This document shows, piece by piece, positions 16,857-25,385 of a DNA stretch of 64,000 nt. Numbering within the stretch: position 1 is the first letter of the stretch; each line of letters opens with the position of its first letter. The stretch is from 54-19 sp038210655 (GTDB lineage: Bacteria > Chloroflexota > Chloroflexia > Chloroheliales > Chloroheliaceae), in contig JBBQWM010000001.1 of assembly GCA_038210655.1 (NCBI GenBank), positions 155,931 to 219,930 of the forward strand, given 5' to 3'. The notes beneath the pieces were generated by a model. It did no database searches. It was given only the letters and a program-made list of their open reading frames with translations, and was not told where the DNA came from. Made by a program: the position numbers and the translations under genes.

Positions 16857-16935
16857 CGAGTAGTAAGAAAGTGACCCAAAATGCGTATAGGGTTGAGCTA
16901 TCGTAAAGCTCTTATAATTTGGATTTAGGACAAAC

Positions 16936-18462
16936 ATGACGCTTTATTGCCCCAATTGTAATCACGAGTTCGCTCCGGATGACCGGCATTGCGGATATTG
17001 CGGGATGGAACGCCCGGCGGCTATTCAAAAAGTACCGACTATGATCTTGAGCCAGAACCTACCGACCAAAAGTGAACCTTCTATTCCTACGCCTTCCCCG
17101 GTTCCGGCTATCGAGACTGGGTCGGTAAGCTTACCGCCGATCCCATCTTTCGCCTCGTTATCGATCCCAGAGCCGAAAATGGAATTTAACAATGAGGAAG
17201 AAGCCCCCAAGTTGGGTGAGTTGGAGGATGAAATAACCGATCCTTCGATCCCATCCTTTTGGCAATGCGCTCAATGCACCTTCCTCAATCCAACTACCGT
17301 CGAATATTGTGAGAATTGCGGTGCAACAGGCCCCTTGACCGACCCGGTAAAGTTGGGCCACGATGTACCAACCCTACCGGCAATCGAAGCCCGGCCCATT
17401 CCACAAGACAACCGTGCGGATGTTTCGACCGTCAAAGTCTCGACCACTGCCGTCAGAGAAATGTTGGCGGAAACCGCCCGGTTTCGATTGGTCAGTAGCA
17501 ATGCTACCCACGAAGGTCTAACCCGCAAAGGCTCTACCAACGAAGATAGTCAGTTCAGCTTAGAATTGAACCGCTTCTTTGAATCGCGCCGCGAAAATTT
17601 TGGCTTTTATGTGGTAGCAGACGGTATGGGTGGGCAGGCCGCCGGAGAAGTCGCCAGTCGGATGGCGATTGAACACGTTTCATCGATAGTATTGAGCCAG
17701 TTGGCTGGCCCCTGGACGGGTGGGGCCGCTATCAAACGCGATCAGGTTGAGAAAGTCTTGCGAGAGGCGGTCTTATTAGCCCACACCAAACTGCGCGAGT
17801 ACAACCAGCGCGAAAGCCGGGATGCCGGAACAACCCTGACGGCCTGTTGCGTCGTAGAAAATTGGGCCGTTTTCGCCAATGTCGGTGATAGTCGGACCTA
17901 TCTTTTCCGGCTAACCCTCGATGCTAAGAGCGACATGTTTATGTCCAAAAAGAACGGCGCGGACGCTTCTCTTGCAATCGAAAGGCTGACTAACGAAGAC
18001 CGTGTAACCGATAATTTGAATGACCCTGACCGCGTAACCGACCCGATTATTCCGGCAGCCACGATCAACCAGGTACGGACAAATATGCAGGTCAATGCGC
18101 CCAGATTGATAACCGAGCGCGTGACCCGCGATCAATCGCTAGTGCAAAACCTGGTTGACCACGGTGAATTGACCAACGATGAGGTTTATACCGACCCACG
18201 CCGTAACGTCATTCTCTATGCGCTGGGCGCACCGGATGAGCAGTTGCCGGTAGACTTATACTACCGAGACCTGGAAATGGGCGATACCATTTTGCTTTGC
18301 TCGGACGGTTTGTGGGAAATGGTACGGGATAAAGAAATTGCTGAAAAGGTTGAGACTGCGCCTAGTTTATGGGATTGCAGCGAAGATTTGATTGCTCTAG
18401 CTAACCAAAACGGTGGGGCCGACAATATTAGCGTAATTGTAGTGCGATTAGAGAGAGACTAA
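16936..18462 (+). CDS. PP2C-type Ser/Thr protein phosphatase with two zinc fingers
   Basis: 508 residues. It starts with a zinc ribbon (CPNCN...CGYCG, residues 5-23), then a Pro/Ser-rich linker, then a RanBP2-like finger (WQCAQCTFLNPTTVEYCENCG, about 113-133). The PP2C domain covers about 190-506, with metal-binding D204 (GSTNEDSQF), D229 (VADGMGG), D457 (LLCSDGLWEMV) and D496 (GGADNISVIVV). A long insert after GDSRTYLFR (about 330-415) contains repeated RVTD motifs and several threonines. It should remove phosphates from Ser/Thr in a Mn/Mg-dependent way, with the kinase three bases downstream as the obvious counterpart. Confidence 0.95.
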   Translation: MTLYCPNCNHEFAPDDRHCGYCGMERPAAIQKVPTMILSQNLPTKSEPSIPTPSPVPAIETGSVSLPPIPSFASLSIPEPKMEFNNEEEAPKLGELEDEITDPSIPSFWQCAQCTFLNPTTVEYCENCGATGPLTDPVKLGHDVPTLPAIEARPIPQDNRADVSTVKVSTTAVREMLAETARFRLVSSNATHEGLTRKGSTNEDSQFSLELNRFFESRRENFGFYVVADGMGGQAAGEVASRMAIEHVSSIVLSQLAGPWTGGAAIKRDQVEKVLREAVLLAHTKLREYNQRESRDAGTTLTACCVVENWAVFANVGDSRTYLFRLTLDAKSDMFMSKKNGADASLAIERLTNEDRVTDNLNDPDRVTDPIIPAATINQVRTNMQVNAPRLITERVTRDQSLVQNLVDHGELTNDEVYTDPRRNVILYALGAPDEQLPVDLYYRDLEMGDTILLCSDGLWEMVRDKEIAEKVETAPSLWDCSEDLIALANQNGGADNISVIVVRLERD

Positions 18463-18465
18463 ACC

Positions 18466-20742
18466 ATGAAATGTCCCGTATGCGGTAAAGGGATTAAAGC
18501 CAGCGACGAATTTTGCGATAACTGTGGGGCGGTCCTCAAGGGGGCCGTTCCGGTCGCCATAGCAGCAGGTACACCCCGGACGGCTTCTACCCCGGCCCGT
18601 GGAGCAAGCTCGACGGCTACCACCGGAGCAGTCAAGACCTGCTCTAACTGTCAGACCCTGAACAGCCCGCAGGAAGATTATTGTACAAACTGTGGCGCGG
18701 CCCTTAATACCGTGCCTGTGCCGGCAAGTTCGCGCCCGGTGACAACTACTACTAATGGGGCGACTGGCCCAGCCACCGGCGCTATGGGAGTGGCGACCGA
18801 CTGTCCGCGTTGCGGCAATATGATCGCCGCAAACGACAAATTTTGTCGCAAGTGCGGCTATGCCACCACCAGTCTGACCAATCTTGGTGGAACCAGTAGC
18901 GCAACTGCACCGGGTGGGGTAGATAACCAGCACCTCGAACACAAGCTGAAAATCGGGGTCGGCAGCAAGTTAGGCGACCGGGGCCGCTATGAGATTACCC
19001 GCCAGATCGGTTCGGGTGGAATGGGCGCGGTCTTTTTGGCCGAAGATAGCCTTTTGAAACGTAAAGTCGTTATCAAAGCCCTATTGCAATCGGACGACCC
19101 GGAAATGGTCGAGGCCAGTATTAAAGAACGCGAATTTTTGGCGGCGGTCAAGCATCCCAATGTCGTCCAGATTTACGACTTTTTGCAAATCGATACCGAT
19201 GGCTATATCGTGATGGAGTTCGTCAACGGCAAAACCCTCTTTAGTATTATGGAGGAGCGCGGTCAGCCCTTTTCGCCCGCCGAAGCGATCCAACATATTC
19301 TGGGAATTCTGCCCGCTTTTGCCTATATGCACCGGCTTGGCCTGGTTTACTGCGATTTCAAGCCGCAAAATATTATGCTGGAAGAGCATAAGGATGGCAG
19401 CAAAAGCGTCAAATTGATCGACCTGGGGACGGTCATCAAGTACGAGAAAGACCCCCTGGCGGTCTACGGAACCCAGGGCTTTTACGCCCCGGAAGCCGTC
19501 AAGCACCCTTCGCCCGAAACCGATCTGTATACCATTGCCCGCTCACTGGCCTATATGGTCAGTCTGATGGACCTTGATCGACCTCAGTTTGGGATGCCTC
19601 CGGCAGAGCATTACCGAGTCTTTCGAGATAGCCCGGTGCTGTACCGCTTTTTGATAAAGGCTACCAGCCCAATACCGGGCAAACGCTTTAGCACGGTGGA
19701 GGGGATGACCGATCAGTTAACCGGGGTGTTGCGGGTGATCGCAGGCGGACAGGCCGGTATTCCGGTTAGTAGCAAGCTTTTTGCGACAGCCTCCCTCACC
19801 ACTACTGGCAGACTTGGAACCGGCAGCATCGCTAGTCTGGACGAAAAAGACAAAGCTTACGATTTGCTCAAACAGGGCGATACGGCCCTCAAAAGTGGGC
19901 AGGTTACGCAAGCATTGGCTTTGTACAATCAGGCGACCGGCGTAAACCCTAATAGCGTCGATGCTCATTTGCGCTTAGCCGAACTTTATATGGAGCGCGA
20001 CCAGTACACCCAATCGCTGGCTGAAATTACCCGTGTCCAAAAGATCGATCCCTCTAACTGGAAGATTGCCTGGTATACAGGCCGCTTGCTGGAAGCCCAG
20101 GGTAATTTGCCCTCGGCCCTCGATCAATACAACGAATTGGTTCAGGATTTGCCGGGCGAATTGCCACCCCTGTTGGCGATGGCCCGTGTCCACGCCAAAC
20201 TTGGTCATTTCCGCGAGTCGGTCGAGACTTATACTCTGGTGACAAAGGCCGACCCGGATAATAGCGAGGCGTTGTTTGGAGCGGCCTTTAGCCAGATGAG
20301 CCAGCAGCAATTCCCGGAGGCGGCGACCACCCTGAGCAAAGTCGGGAACGGTAGCGCGAAGTTTTTAGATGCCCAACAAGCTATCTGCGACATTTATTTG
20401 TACCAAAAGAAGCAGTTGGATGTGAATGACCTGAGCCAGATTTCGACCGCGCTTCGCAATCTGCAAGACCAGGGTAGCGAAAGTTTGCCTTTCTTGCTGG
20501 CACGCGCCGATTTCTATAAACAGACCTGGGAAATGTCCGGCACCGCTCAATTGAATAAGCCGTTTATGCTACCCGATCAAGACCCGGATAGTCAGGTAAA
20601 AAGCTTGCCGGGCAAGCGCCAATTGGGTAAGTTAGCCGAAGAGAGTTATAACGAATACTTGAAGCGTCTGCCAGCGAACGACCCGAATCGGGAGCAGGTA
20701 GTACGCGAAAAACTTAAAGTCGCGCCCTGGCGGTTAATCTAA
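18466..20742 (+). CDS. PknG-like Ser/Thr protein kinase with zinc ribbons and TPR domain
   Basis: 758 residues. Three zinc ribbons come first (CPVCG...CDNCG near 3-21, CSNCQ...CTNCG near 60-80, CPRCG...CRKCG near 118-136), separated by Thr/Ala-rich linkers. The kinase domain (about 170-430) has the glycine loop GSGGMGAVF, ATP-lysine K204, catalytic D297 in YCDFKPQNIM (HRD replaced by YCD), D319 in IDLGTV (DLG instead of DFG), and YGTQGFYAPE. About 270 residues of TPR-like helices follow. Metal-binding N-terminus, kinase, then TPR, together with the YxDxKPxNIM and IDLGxV motifs, is the PknG layout known from mycobacteria, where PknG targets the FHA protein GarA. An FHA protein is two genes downstream. 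No membrane segment. Confidence 0.92.
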   Translation: MKCPVCGKGIKASDEFCDNCGAVLKGAVPVAIAAGTPRTASTPARGASSTATTGAVKTCSNCQTLNSPQEDYCTNCGAALNTVPVPASSRPVTTTTNGATGPATGAMGVATDCPRCGNMIAANDKFCRKCGYATTSLTNLGGTSSATAPGGVDNQHLEHKLKIGVGSKLGDRGRYEITRQIGSGGMGAVFLAEDSLLKRKVVIKALLQSDDPEMVEASIKEREFLAAVKHPNVVQIYDFLQIDTDGYIVMEFVNGKTLFSIMEERGQPFSPAEAIQHILGILPAFAYMHRLGLVYCDFKPQNIMLEEHKDGSKSVKLIDLGTVIKYEKDPLAVYGTQGFYAPEAVKHPSPETDLYTIARSLAYMVSLMDLDRPQFGMPPAEHYRVFRDSPVLYRFLIKATSPIPGKRFSTVEGMTDQLTGVLRVIAGGQAGIPVSSKLFATASLTTTGRLGTGSIASLDEKDKAYDLLKQGDTALKSGQVTQALALYNQATGVNPNSVDAHLRLAELYMERDQYTQSLAEITRVQKIDPSNWKIAWYTGRLLEAQGNLPSALDQYNELVQDLPGELPPLLAMARVHAKLGHFRESVETYTLVTKADPDNSEALFGAAFSQMSQQQFPEAATTLSKVGNGSAKFLDAQQAICDIYLYQKKQLDVNDLSQISTALRNLQDQGSESLPFLLARADFYKQTWEMSGTAQLNKPFMLPDQDPDSQVKSLPGKRQLGKLAEESYNEYLKRLPANDPNREQVVREKLKVAPWRLI

Positions 20743-20805
20743 GCTGTCAGCCAAAACTGGCAAATTATAATGCTGATAGCTGATAGCTATTAAAGGAGTT
20801 GTACC

Positions 20806-22068
20806 ATGTTTGACGTTTCAGCCTATCAAAACCCTTACCTGCGGGAGGGCGATACAAGGTTGCAAGCTGTTCTCTCGATTAATCTTAATACGTCGGTACA
20901 AAGCGCCCCGGTTCCGATAGCCCTGGCGATTGTAATCGACCGCAGTGGCTCTATGGAAGGCAAGAAAATCGAGGCCGCCAAAGATGCTGCGATCCGGGTG
21001 GTACAGGCTGCCGATGAAAGTACCGCTTTTATGCTTGTAACTTTTAATGAAACGGCAAATGTAATTGTAGCACCCTGTGCCGCTACCCCTGATAATAAGC
21101 AAAGAGCGATTCAGGCGATCCGGGCGATCTATAGTAACGGCGGGACTTGTATGTCCACCGGGCTTTCGGCAGTCGCCCGCGAGATGGGTTCGGCCCAGGG
21201 TCGCGCTCGTAAAGTCCTCTTTTTGACCGATGGCAAGAACGAAGGCGAGAAACGCAATATTTTGGAACGGTCGGTGCAGCAATGCAAAATGGTTCAGGTC
21301 GAGGTTAGTGCCTGGGGGATCGGAACCGACTGGGACGAGGACGAATTGCGCTATATCGCCCAGGAAACCCAGGGCGATGCCGATATTATCCCTTCGCCCG
21401 ATCAGGTCGCCGGAGCCTTTGCCGCCGCTTTTTCACAGTTCCAGGCGACTGCCGCTACTGATGTACGCCTCAATCTATGGACACCGCAGGGGGTCACTAT
21501 CAAAGGTTTGCAGCAGGTCTACCCCAGCATTTTACCACTTCAAAGCAAGGTCGATCCGACTACTCCGAGGGTCAGTCAGGCCCGACTTGGTTCGTTGGCG
21601 CGGGGCGATCAGCGTGACTATCTGGTTGAATTGGAAATTCCGGCTTATGCGCCCGGTCAGCAGTTCTTGATGGTACGACCTAGCCTGATCTACAATTCGC
21701 CGGGCCGGGGCGAGGAAGAAGAAAAAACCGACCGCAAAGCCTGGGTCTTTGCCCAGTGGACAACCGATCTGCAACTGGCGGCCCAAATTGACCCGCACGT
21801 CGCCCACTATACCAACGAAGAAGAACTAAGCCAGACCGTGCGTGAAGGTCAGGCAGCGTTGGCGGCGGGCGATAACGAACGTGCGACCCATTTGCTAGGC
21901 AAGGCTTTGCAATTGAGCCAGCAGACTGGCAACGAGAATATGACCCAGTTGCTCAATAAGCTGGTCGTTAAAGAAACCAACGGCACGATGCGGCTTAACA
22001 AGAATGCCAGCGCGGTCGAACGTAAGACAATTGCGATCAATAGCGGTAAGACCAGTCGGCTCAAGTAG
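20806..22068 (+). CDS. vWA-domain protein with intact MIDAS
   Basis: 420 residues. A von Willebrand A domain (about 38-215) carries the metal site DRSGSM (D45, S47, S49), the threonine in GGTCMSTG and the aspartate in LFLTDGKNEG, so metal-dependent ligand binding is expected. A beta-rich part follows (about 220-320, with RGDQRDYLVELEIPAY), then a helical C-terminus of TPR-like look (LAAGDNERATHLLGKALQLSQ). There is no signal peptide or membrane helix, so it is cytoplasmic. AAAGGAG precedes ATG 20806. It lies in the kinase/phosphatase operon and could be a substrate or scaffold; that is inference. Confidence 0.92.
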   Translation: MFDVSAYQNPYLREGDTRLQAVLSINLNTSVQSAPVPIALAIVIDRSGSMEGKKIEAAKDAAIRVVQAADESTAFMLVTFNETANVIVAPCAATPDNKQRAIQAIRAIYSNGGTCMSTGLSAVAREMGSAQGRARKVLFLTDGKNEGEKRNILERSVQQCKMVQVEVSAWGIGTDWDEDELRYIAQETQGDADIIPSPDQVAGAFAAAFSQFQATAATDVRLNLWTPQGVTIKGLQQVYPSILPLQSKVDPTTPRVSQARLGSLARGDQRDYLVELEIPAYAPGQQFLMVRPSLIYNSPGRGEEEEKTDRKAWVFAQWTTDLQLAAQIDPHVAHYTNEEELSQTVREGQAALAAGDNERATHLLGKALQLSQQTGNENMTQLLNKLVVKETNGTMRLNKNASAVERKTIAINSGKTSRLK

Positions 22069-22094
22069 TAAGAAACAAGCTAAAGGGGATTAGC

Positions 22095-22236
22095 GATTTA
22101 CGATTTGCGATTTGCGATTTACGATTATTGGCGGTCGGTAACTAAGGGCTTTTAATTTGGTTGCCACCGCGAACACTAATCGTAAGTCGTGAGTCAGGAC
22201 TTCGTTCCCTTTGAAGTAAATTCAAAATCGTAAATC
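22095..22236. repeat. Heptamer repeat element inside the phospho-signalling operon
   Basis: 22095-22126 consists of GATTTAC/GATTTGC heptamers. Inverted heptamer runs AATCGTAAGTCGTGAGTC (22178-22195) and AATCGTAAATC (22226-22236) follow. It fills the gap between the vWA and FHA genes and can fold into hairpins in the transcript, which could reduce expression of the last two genes. Confidence 0.65.
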
Positions 22237-22249
22237 AGGAGAGGTTTTC

Positions 22250-23131
22250 ATGACTATCAAATGTCCACAATGCAGCCATAACAACTCGGATGATACAGAA
22301 TTTTGTGAACAATGCGGCGCTCAATTGCCTAGCCCGGTGGCGGTCGCTACCGGAGCGGCGGTCGGTAGTGGCGTAATAGCGGGGTCGGCTCCTTCCGCCC
22401 CACCGATGCCTACTGGGGCCAGTTCGCAACTGATTTGCCCCAGTTGCAACGCTCCCCTGACAATGGGCGATGAATTTTGTTTTAACTGTGGTAACGATGT
22501 CCGGGCGCTGACCGGGCCACAGCCAATTGTACCGACAGCGCCCCAACCGGGCCAGTTGAACGACGATGCCATCAATAAGGCTCTAGCCGATCTGGACAAA
22601 AAGGTGGAAGTGGCTGATACGGACGATGCCGCGCTTGCGCCCGCCCCCCCTCCGGCCCCAACGCCTGTAGTGGCGGCAGTCTCCGCGCCTGTGGTAGCTT
22701 CGGCTCCTGCGCCTGTCCCAGCCCCGATACTAGCTTCGGCTCCGGCGGCTAACGCTTTTAGCGCTCCGGTCGTACCTGCGGCGGCCCCACCGGTTCCGGC
22801 AGCAGCACCGGGTAGCTTTACTTTGCATATTGCCGGGCCGTATGGTGATGAAGTGATCGAATGGTCGGGCCGGGAATTCTTGCTTGGTCGCAACGACCCC
22901 AAGACGCGCATCTTCCCGGATGTCAATCTGGACGATAGTGCCGCTTCGCGTCGTCACCTGGCGATTTGGAAAGAAACCAGCGATGGATTATACTATGCTC
23001 AGGATTTGGAAAGCGCCAATGGTACGATCCTAAACGGTCGAGACTTAAAGCCGGGAGAGCCAACCGAATTACATCATGGGGATGTTTTGAAAATAGGCAC
23101 ACGCTACACTATTCAGGTGCGAATTGGTTAA
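22250..23131 (+). CDS. Zinc-ribbon and FHA-domain protein
   Basis: 293 residues. Two zinc ribbons (CPQCS...CEQCG near 5-24, and CPSCN...CFNCG near 63-83) are followed by a 90-residue Ala/Pro linker and a C-terminal FHA domain (about 190-293). The FHA phosphothreonine-binding residues are in place: R214 in LLGRN, S233 and H236 in ASRRH, N257 in SANGT. It should bind Thr-phosphorylated partners made by the PknG-like kinase. The acidic stretch EVADTDDAAL before the linker is a possible phosphorylation site, an analogy to GarA and not a motif match. AGGAGAGG precedes ATG 22250. Confidence 0.93.
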   Translation: MTIKCPQCSHNNSDDTEFCEQCGAQLPSPVAVATGAAVGSGVIAGSAPSAPPMPTGASSQLICPSCNAPLTMGDEFCFNCGNDVRALTGPQPIVPTAPQPGQLNDDAINKALADLDKKVEVADTDDAALAPAPPPAPTPVVAAVSAPVVASAPAPVPAPILASAPAANAFSAPVVPAAAPPVPAAAPGSFTLHIAGPYGDEVIEWSGREFLLGRNDPKTRIFPDVNLDDSAASRRHLAIWKETSDGLYYAQDLESANGTILNGRDLKPGEPTELHHGDVLKIGTRYTIQVRIG

Positions 23132-23146
23132 GCGACCTAGAGATTT

Positions 23147-24379
23147 ATGAGCAGTTTTGGTGACTGGTTGCCAGGGTCAAAAGAAGCGAAAATGCGGGCC
23201 GATGCGGTAATCAAACGCCGCATCAGCGCCACCGCTTTGACAACCGATCTCAACCTCGAATTAGAAGACTTGCAAGTTAGCTTGCAACTCGATCAAAAAG
23301 ACTATCAGTCGGTCGATTTGATGCCTTTTCGGGCTGCCCTCGAACGCGCCCAATCTGTAATGGCCCTAATCTATAATGATGTAACCCTGATCGCCGATAG
23401 GCCGGTTCCAGAACGGATTACCGATGCTCAGGCCTACGAATTTGTACAACCGGCCTTGCGGATCGAGGCGCGAGTGCAAGAAGCCAGCCGACTTTTCGAG
23501 AAGGCGCGGCAGGCCCGCGAAGCCCTAAACCAGCCCCGTGAAAACGCGGGCGGATTGATCGCGGAAGCTGAACAGCGTCGCTTGCAGGCTGAGATCGATC
23601 TGGCGGGGGTCAGGCAAATCGCTAGTCGCCTCAAGGCCGAGTATTCGGAGACCTATCCGAGGGTGGAAGCAGCCCTCTTGACCGCCGAAAGCGAAACCCA
23701 GGCGGCGACCCAGATGGTCGTCTCGGCCCGGCAAGCCTTGAGCCGCAAGTCGTGGCGCGAGGCGCACGATCTGGCCCGACGGTCGATGACCCTGTTTGAT
23801 TCGGCGGCAGGTAAATTTGACCTAATTCGGCAGTCCGAAAACGATCATGCCCAGGCTTCGGTAGATGCCGACGATGCGCTGGCGGCAGCCTTACGGCAGC
23901 TAAATTCGGCACGGGCCACCCTGACCTCCCAGGCGAAAATGCTGGCAAACGAGCCGAATTACTACTTGAGCGCAGCGGTGCAACGGCTGGGTGAAGCACG
24001 GCGAGCCTTTAAAGCCGCCCCGCCTTTGTATGTCACCGCCTTAAAGCTGGCAAAAGAGGCCAGCAGCCTGATCGATCAGGCGTTGACTCAAACCGGCAAA
24101 GAAGTTCAGAAGCTTCAGAACAGCCGGATGGATGCCCTTCAAAGTCTCGAAATGCTCAATGAGGCGGTTCAAAATTTGCGGATTAGTCTTAACTCACAAC
24201 GAACCGTGCCGGTCAAGGCTAACCGTTGCTACGAGCAGGCCCGTGCTGAACGTGATCGCTTGCTACCCCGTCAGGCCGAAATTAATACTCTCTTTCTGCC
24301 CCAGTTGGTCGAGTTAACTACCGCCGCTCGGCTGGCACTCCAGACCGCCCAGGAAGGCCAGAAATTGGTCGGGAAATAG
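23147..24379 (+). CDS. Helical, coiled-coil-like protein of unknown function
   Basis: 410 residues, almost wholly alpha-helical and rich in Ala, Glu, Gln and Arg with long heptad-like runs (ARQALSRKSWREAHDLARRSM, AALLTAESETQAATQMV). No membrane helix, no signal, no cysteine cluster. No family is recognised. It starts 15 bases after the FHA gene and ends the operon, so its job is probably tied to the kinase/FHA/vWA set, perhaps as a scaffold or filament-like substrate. It contains many threonines but no clear kinase motif. Confidence 0.85.
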   Translation: MSSFGDWLPGSKEAKMRADAVIKRRISATALTTDLNLELEDLQVSLQLDQKDYQSVDLMPFRAALERAQSVMALIYNDVTLIADRPVPERITDAQAYEFVQPALRIEARVQEASRLFEKARQAREALNQPRENAGGLIAEAEQRRLQAEIDLAGVRQIASRLKAEYSETYPRVEAALLTAESETQAATQMVVSARQALSRKSWREAHDLARRSMTLFDSAAGKFDLIRQSENDHAQASVDADDALAAALRQLNSARATLTSQAKMLANEPNYYLSAAVQRLGEARRAFKAAPPLYVTALKLAKEASSLIDQALTQTGKEVQKLQNSRMDALQSLEMLNEAVQNLRISLNSQRTVPVKANRCYEQARAERDRLLPRQAEINTLFLPQLVELTTAARLALQTAQEGQKLVGK

Positions 24380-24384
24380 TATTC

Positions 24385-25221
24385 TCAAGTCGCAAATTGC
24401 AGTTGCCGCCAGCCAGGAGAGACCGGGCTGGCCCCGTCCGCCCAGATATAAATCTTGCCGGTAGCATCGACGTAAATATCGCCATAAGAGCGAGTGCCGA
24501 CGGTAGGTTCAAGTCCGGGATAAACCTTGAGCGGCACGCCGACGCTGCTCTCAGCCAGCACCCCGACCCCTCCGTAACTCCGACCATGCACCCCAAAACT
24601 GTAACCGCTATCGCCATAGATCGCCGTACCATTCAAATTAGCGCCCGATACGCCCAACCCCGCCGCGCTATCACTAAAACCGTATACCCCAATGCCCAAC
24701 CCGGTATTGACGTAGCCATACACCCCGATCCCCAAATTATCGGTGTTATAGCCCAGTACGCCGATCCCGGCATTGGTATTTAGCCCAAACACCCCCACTC
24801 CCCTGGAAGTGGTACTGACCCCGCTTACGCCCGTATCGCTATCGATAAGATTGCCCTGGTCGAAGTTAGCATCACTACTTGCCACCAACCCGTAACGATA
24901 GCCCGGCAGAAAACCCGTAATAGCCGCCCCTTTTGGCAAGATGTACGCGCCAGGGTTAGAGCCAGCGACCACATTGGCCTGAGCCGTCCCTGCTAATGCG
25001 CCGGAACCAACCACCGCTACACCCGCCAGCATCACACCAGCCAACCTGCCAAGCATCCGGCGGCGGGTAGTAAGTGGTTCAGGCGGGGGGATAATTTGAG
25101 GCGGTACGCTCGATTTGAGGCGGGCGATTTCTTTTTGCTGCTCGGCGACCTGCCGTCGCAAGAGCTTTAGCTCGGTCAAGACCTGAGCCAGGACTTCGGA
25201 TTCGGAGGCTTGTTCGCTCAT
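24385..25221 (-). CDS. Exported protein with coiled-coil N-terminus and Gly-rich repeat domain
   Basis: 278 residues. An N-terminal coiled coil (about 5-40, LTELKLLRRQVAEQQKEIARL) precedes TTRRRMLGRLAGVMLAGVAVVGSGALAG, a Tat-like or membrane segment ending in AQA. From about 125 to 225 there are five or so repeats of about 17-18 residues of the form GIGVxGxxxDxxGxGVYGY, suggesting a beta-helix or YadA-head-like stack. The end GDIYVDATGKIYIWADGASPVSPGWRQL looks like a capping domain. The coiled coil would stay inside and the repeats outside. No family name can be given. Confidence 0.7.
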   Translation of the reverse strand: MSEQASESEVLAQVLTELKLLRRQVAEQQKEIARLKSSVPPQIIPPPEPLTTRRRMLGRLAGVMLAGVAVVGSGALAGTAQANVVAGSNPGAYILPKGAAITGFLPGYRYGLVASSDANFDQGNLIDSDTGVSGVSTTSRGVGVFGLNTNAGIGVLGYNTDNLGIGVYGYVNTGLGIGVYGFSDSAAGLGVSGANLNGTAIYGDSGYSFGVHGRSYGGVGVLAESSVGVPLKVYPGLEPTVGTRSYGDIYVDATGKIYIWADGASPVSPGWRQLQFAT

Positions 25222-25241
25222 AGCCAGGCTCTTCCTCTGCT

Positions 25242-25380
25242 TATAGCAAAATGCAAAGCAATGGAGCTTATCACTTATCTGTAGGAGCGAGCTTCCGCTC
25301 GCGATTAAGCGAGTGGGTAAGTGTTCAATCGCGAGCAGAAGCTCGCTCCTACAGGGTCAATATCTTTGCATTTTGCTTTA
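25242..25380. repeat. Dispersed inverted-repeat element, copy 2 (best full-length copy)
   Basis: Outer ends TATAGCAAAATGCAAAG (25242-25258) and CTTTGCATTTTGCT (25364-25377) are inverted. Inside them lies the core 25280-25353 that begins TGTAGGAGCGAGCTTCCGCT. The whole is about 139 bp without coding capacity, the form of a MITE with nested hairpins. Confidence 0.88.
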
Positions 25381-25385
25381 ACAAT

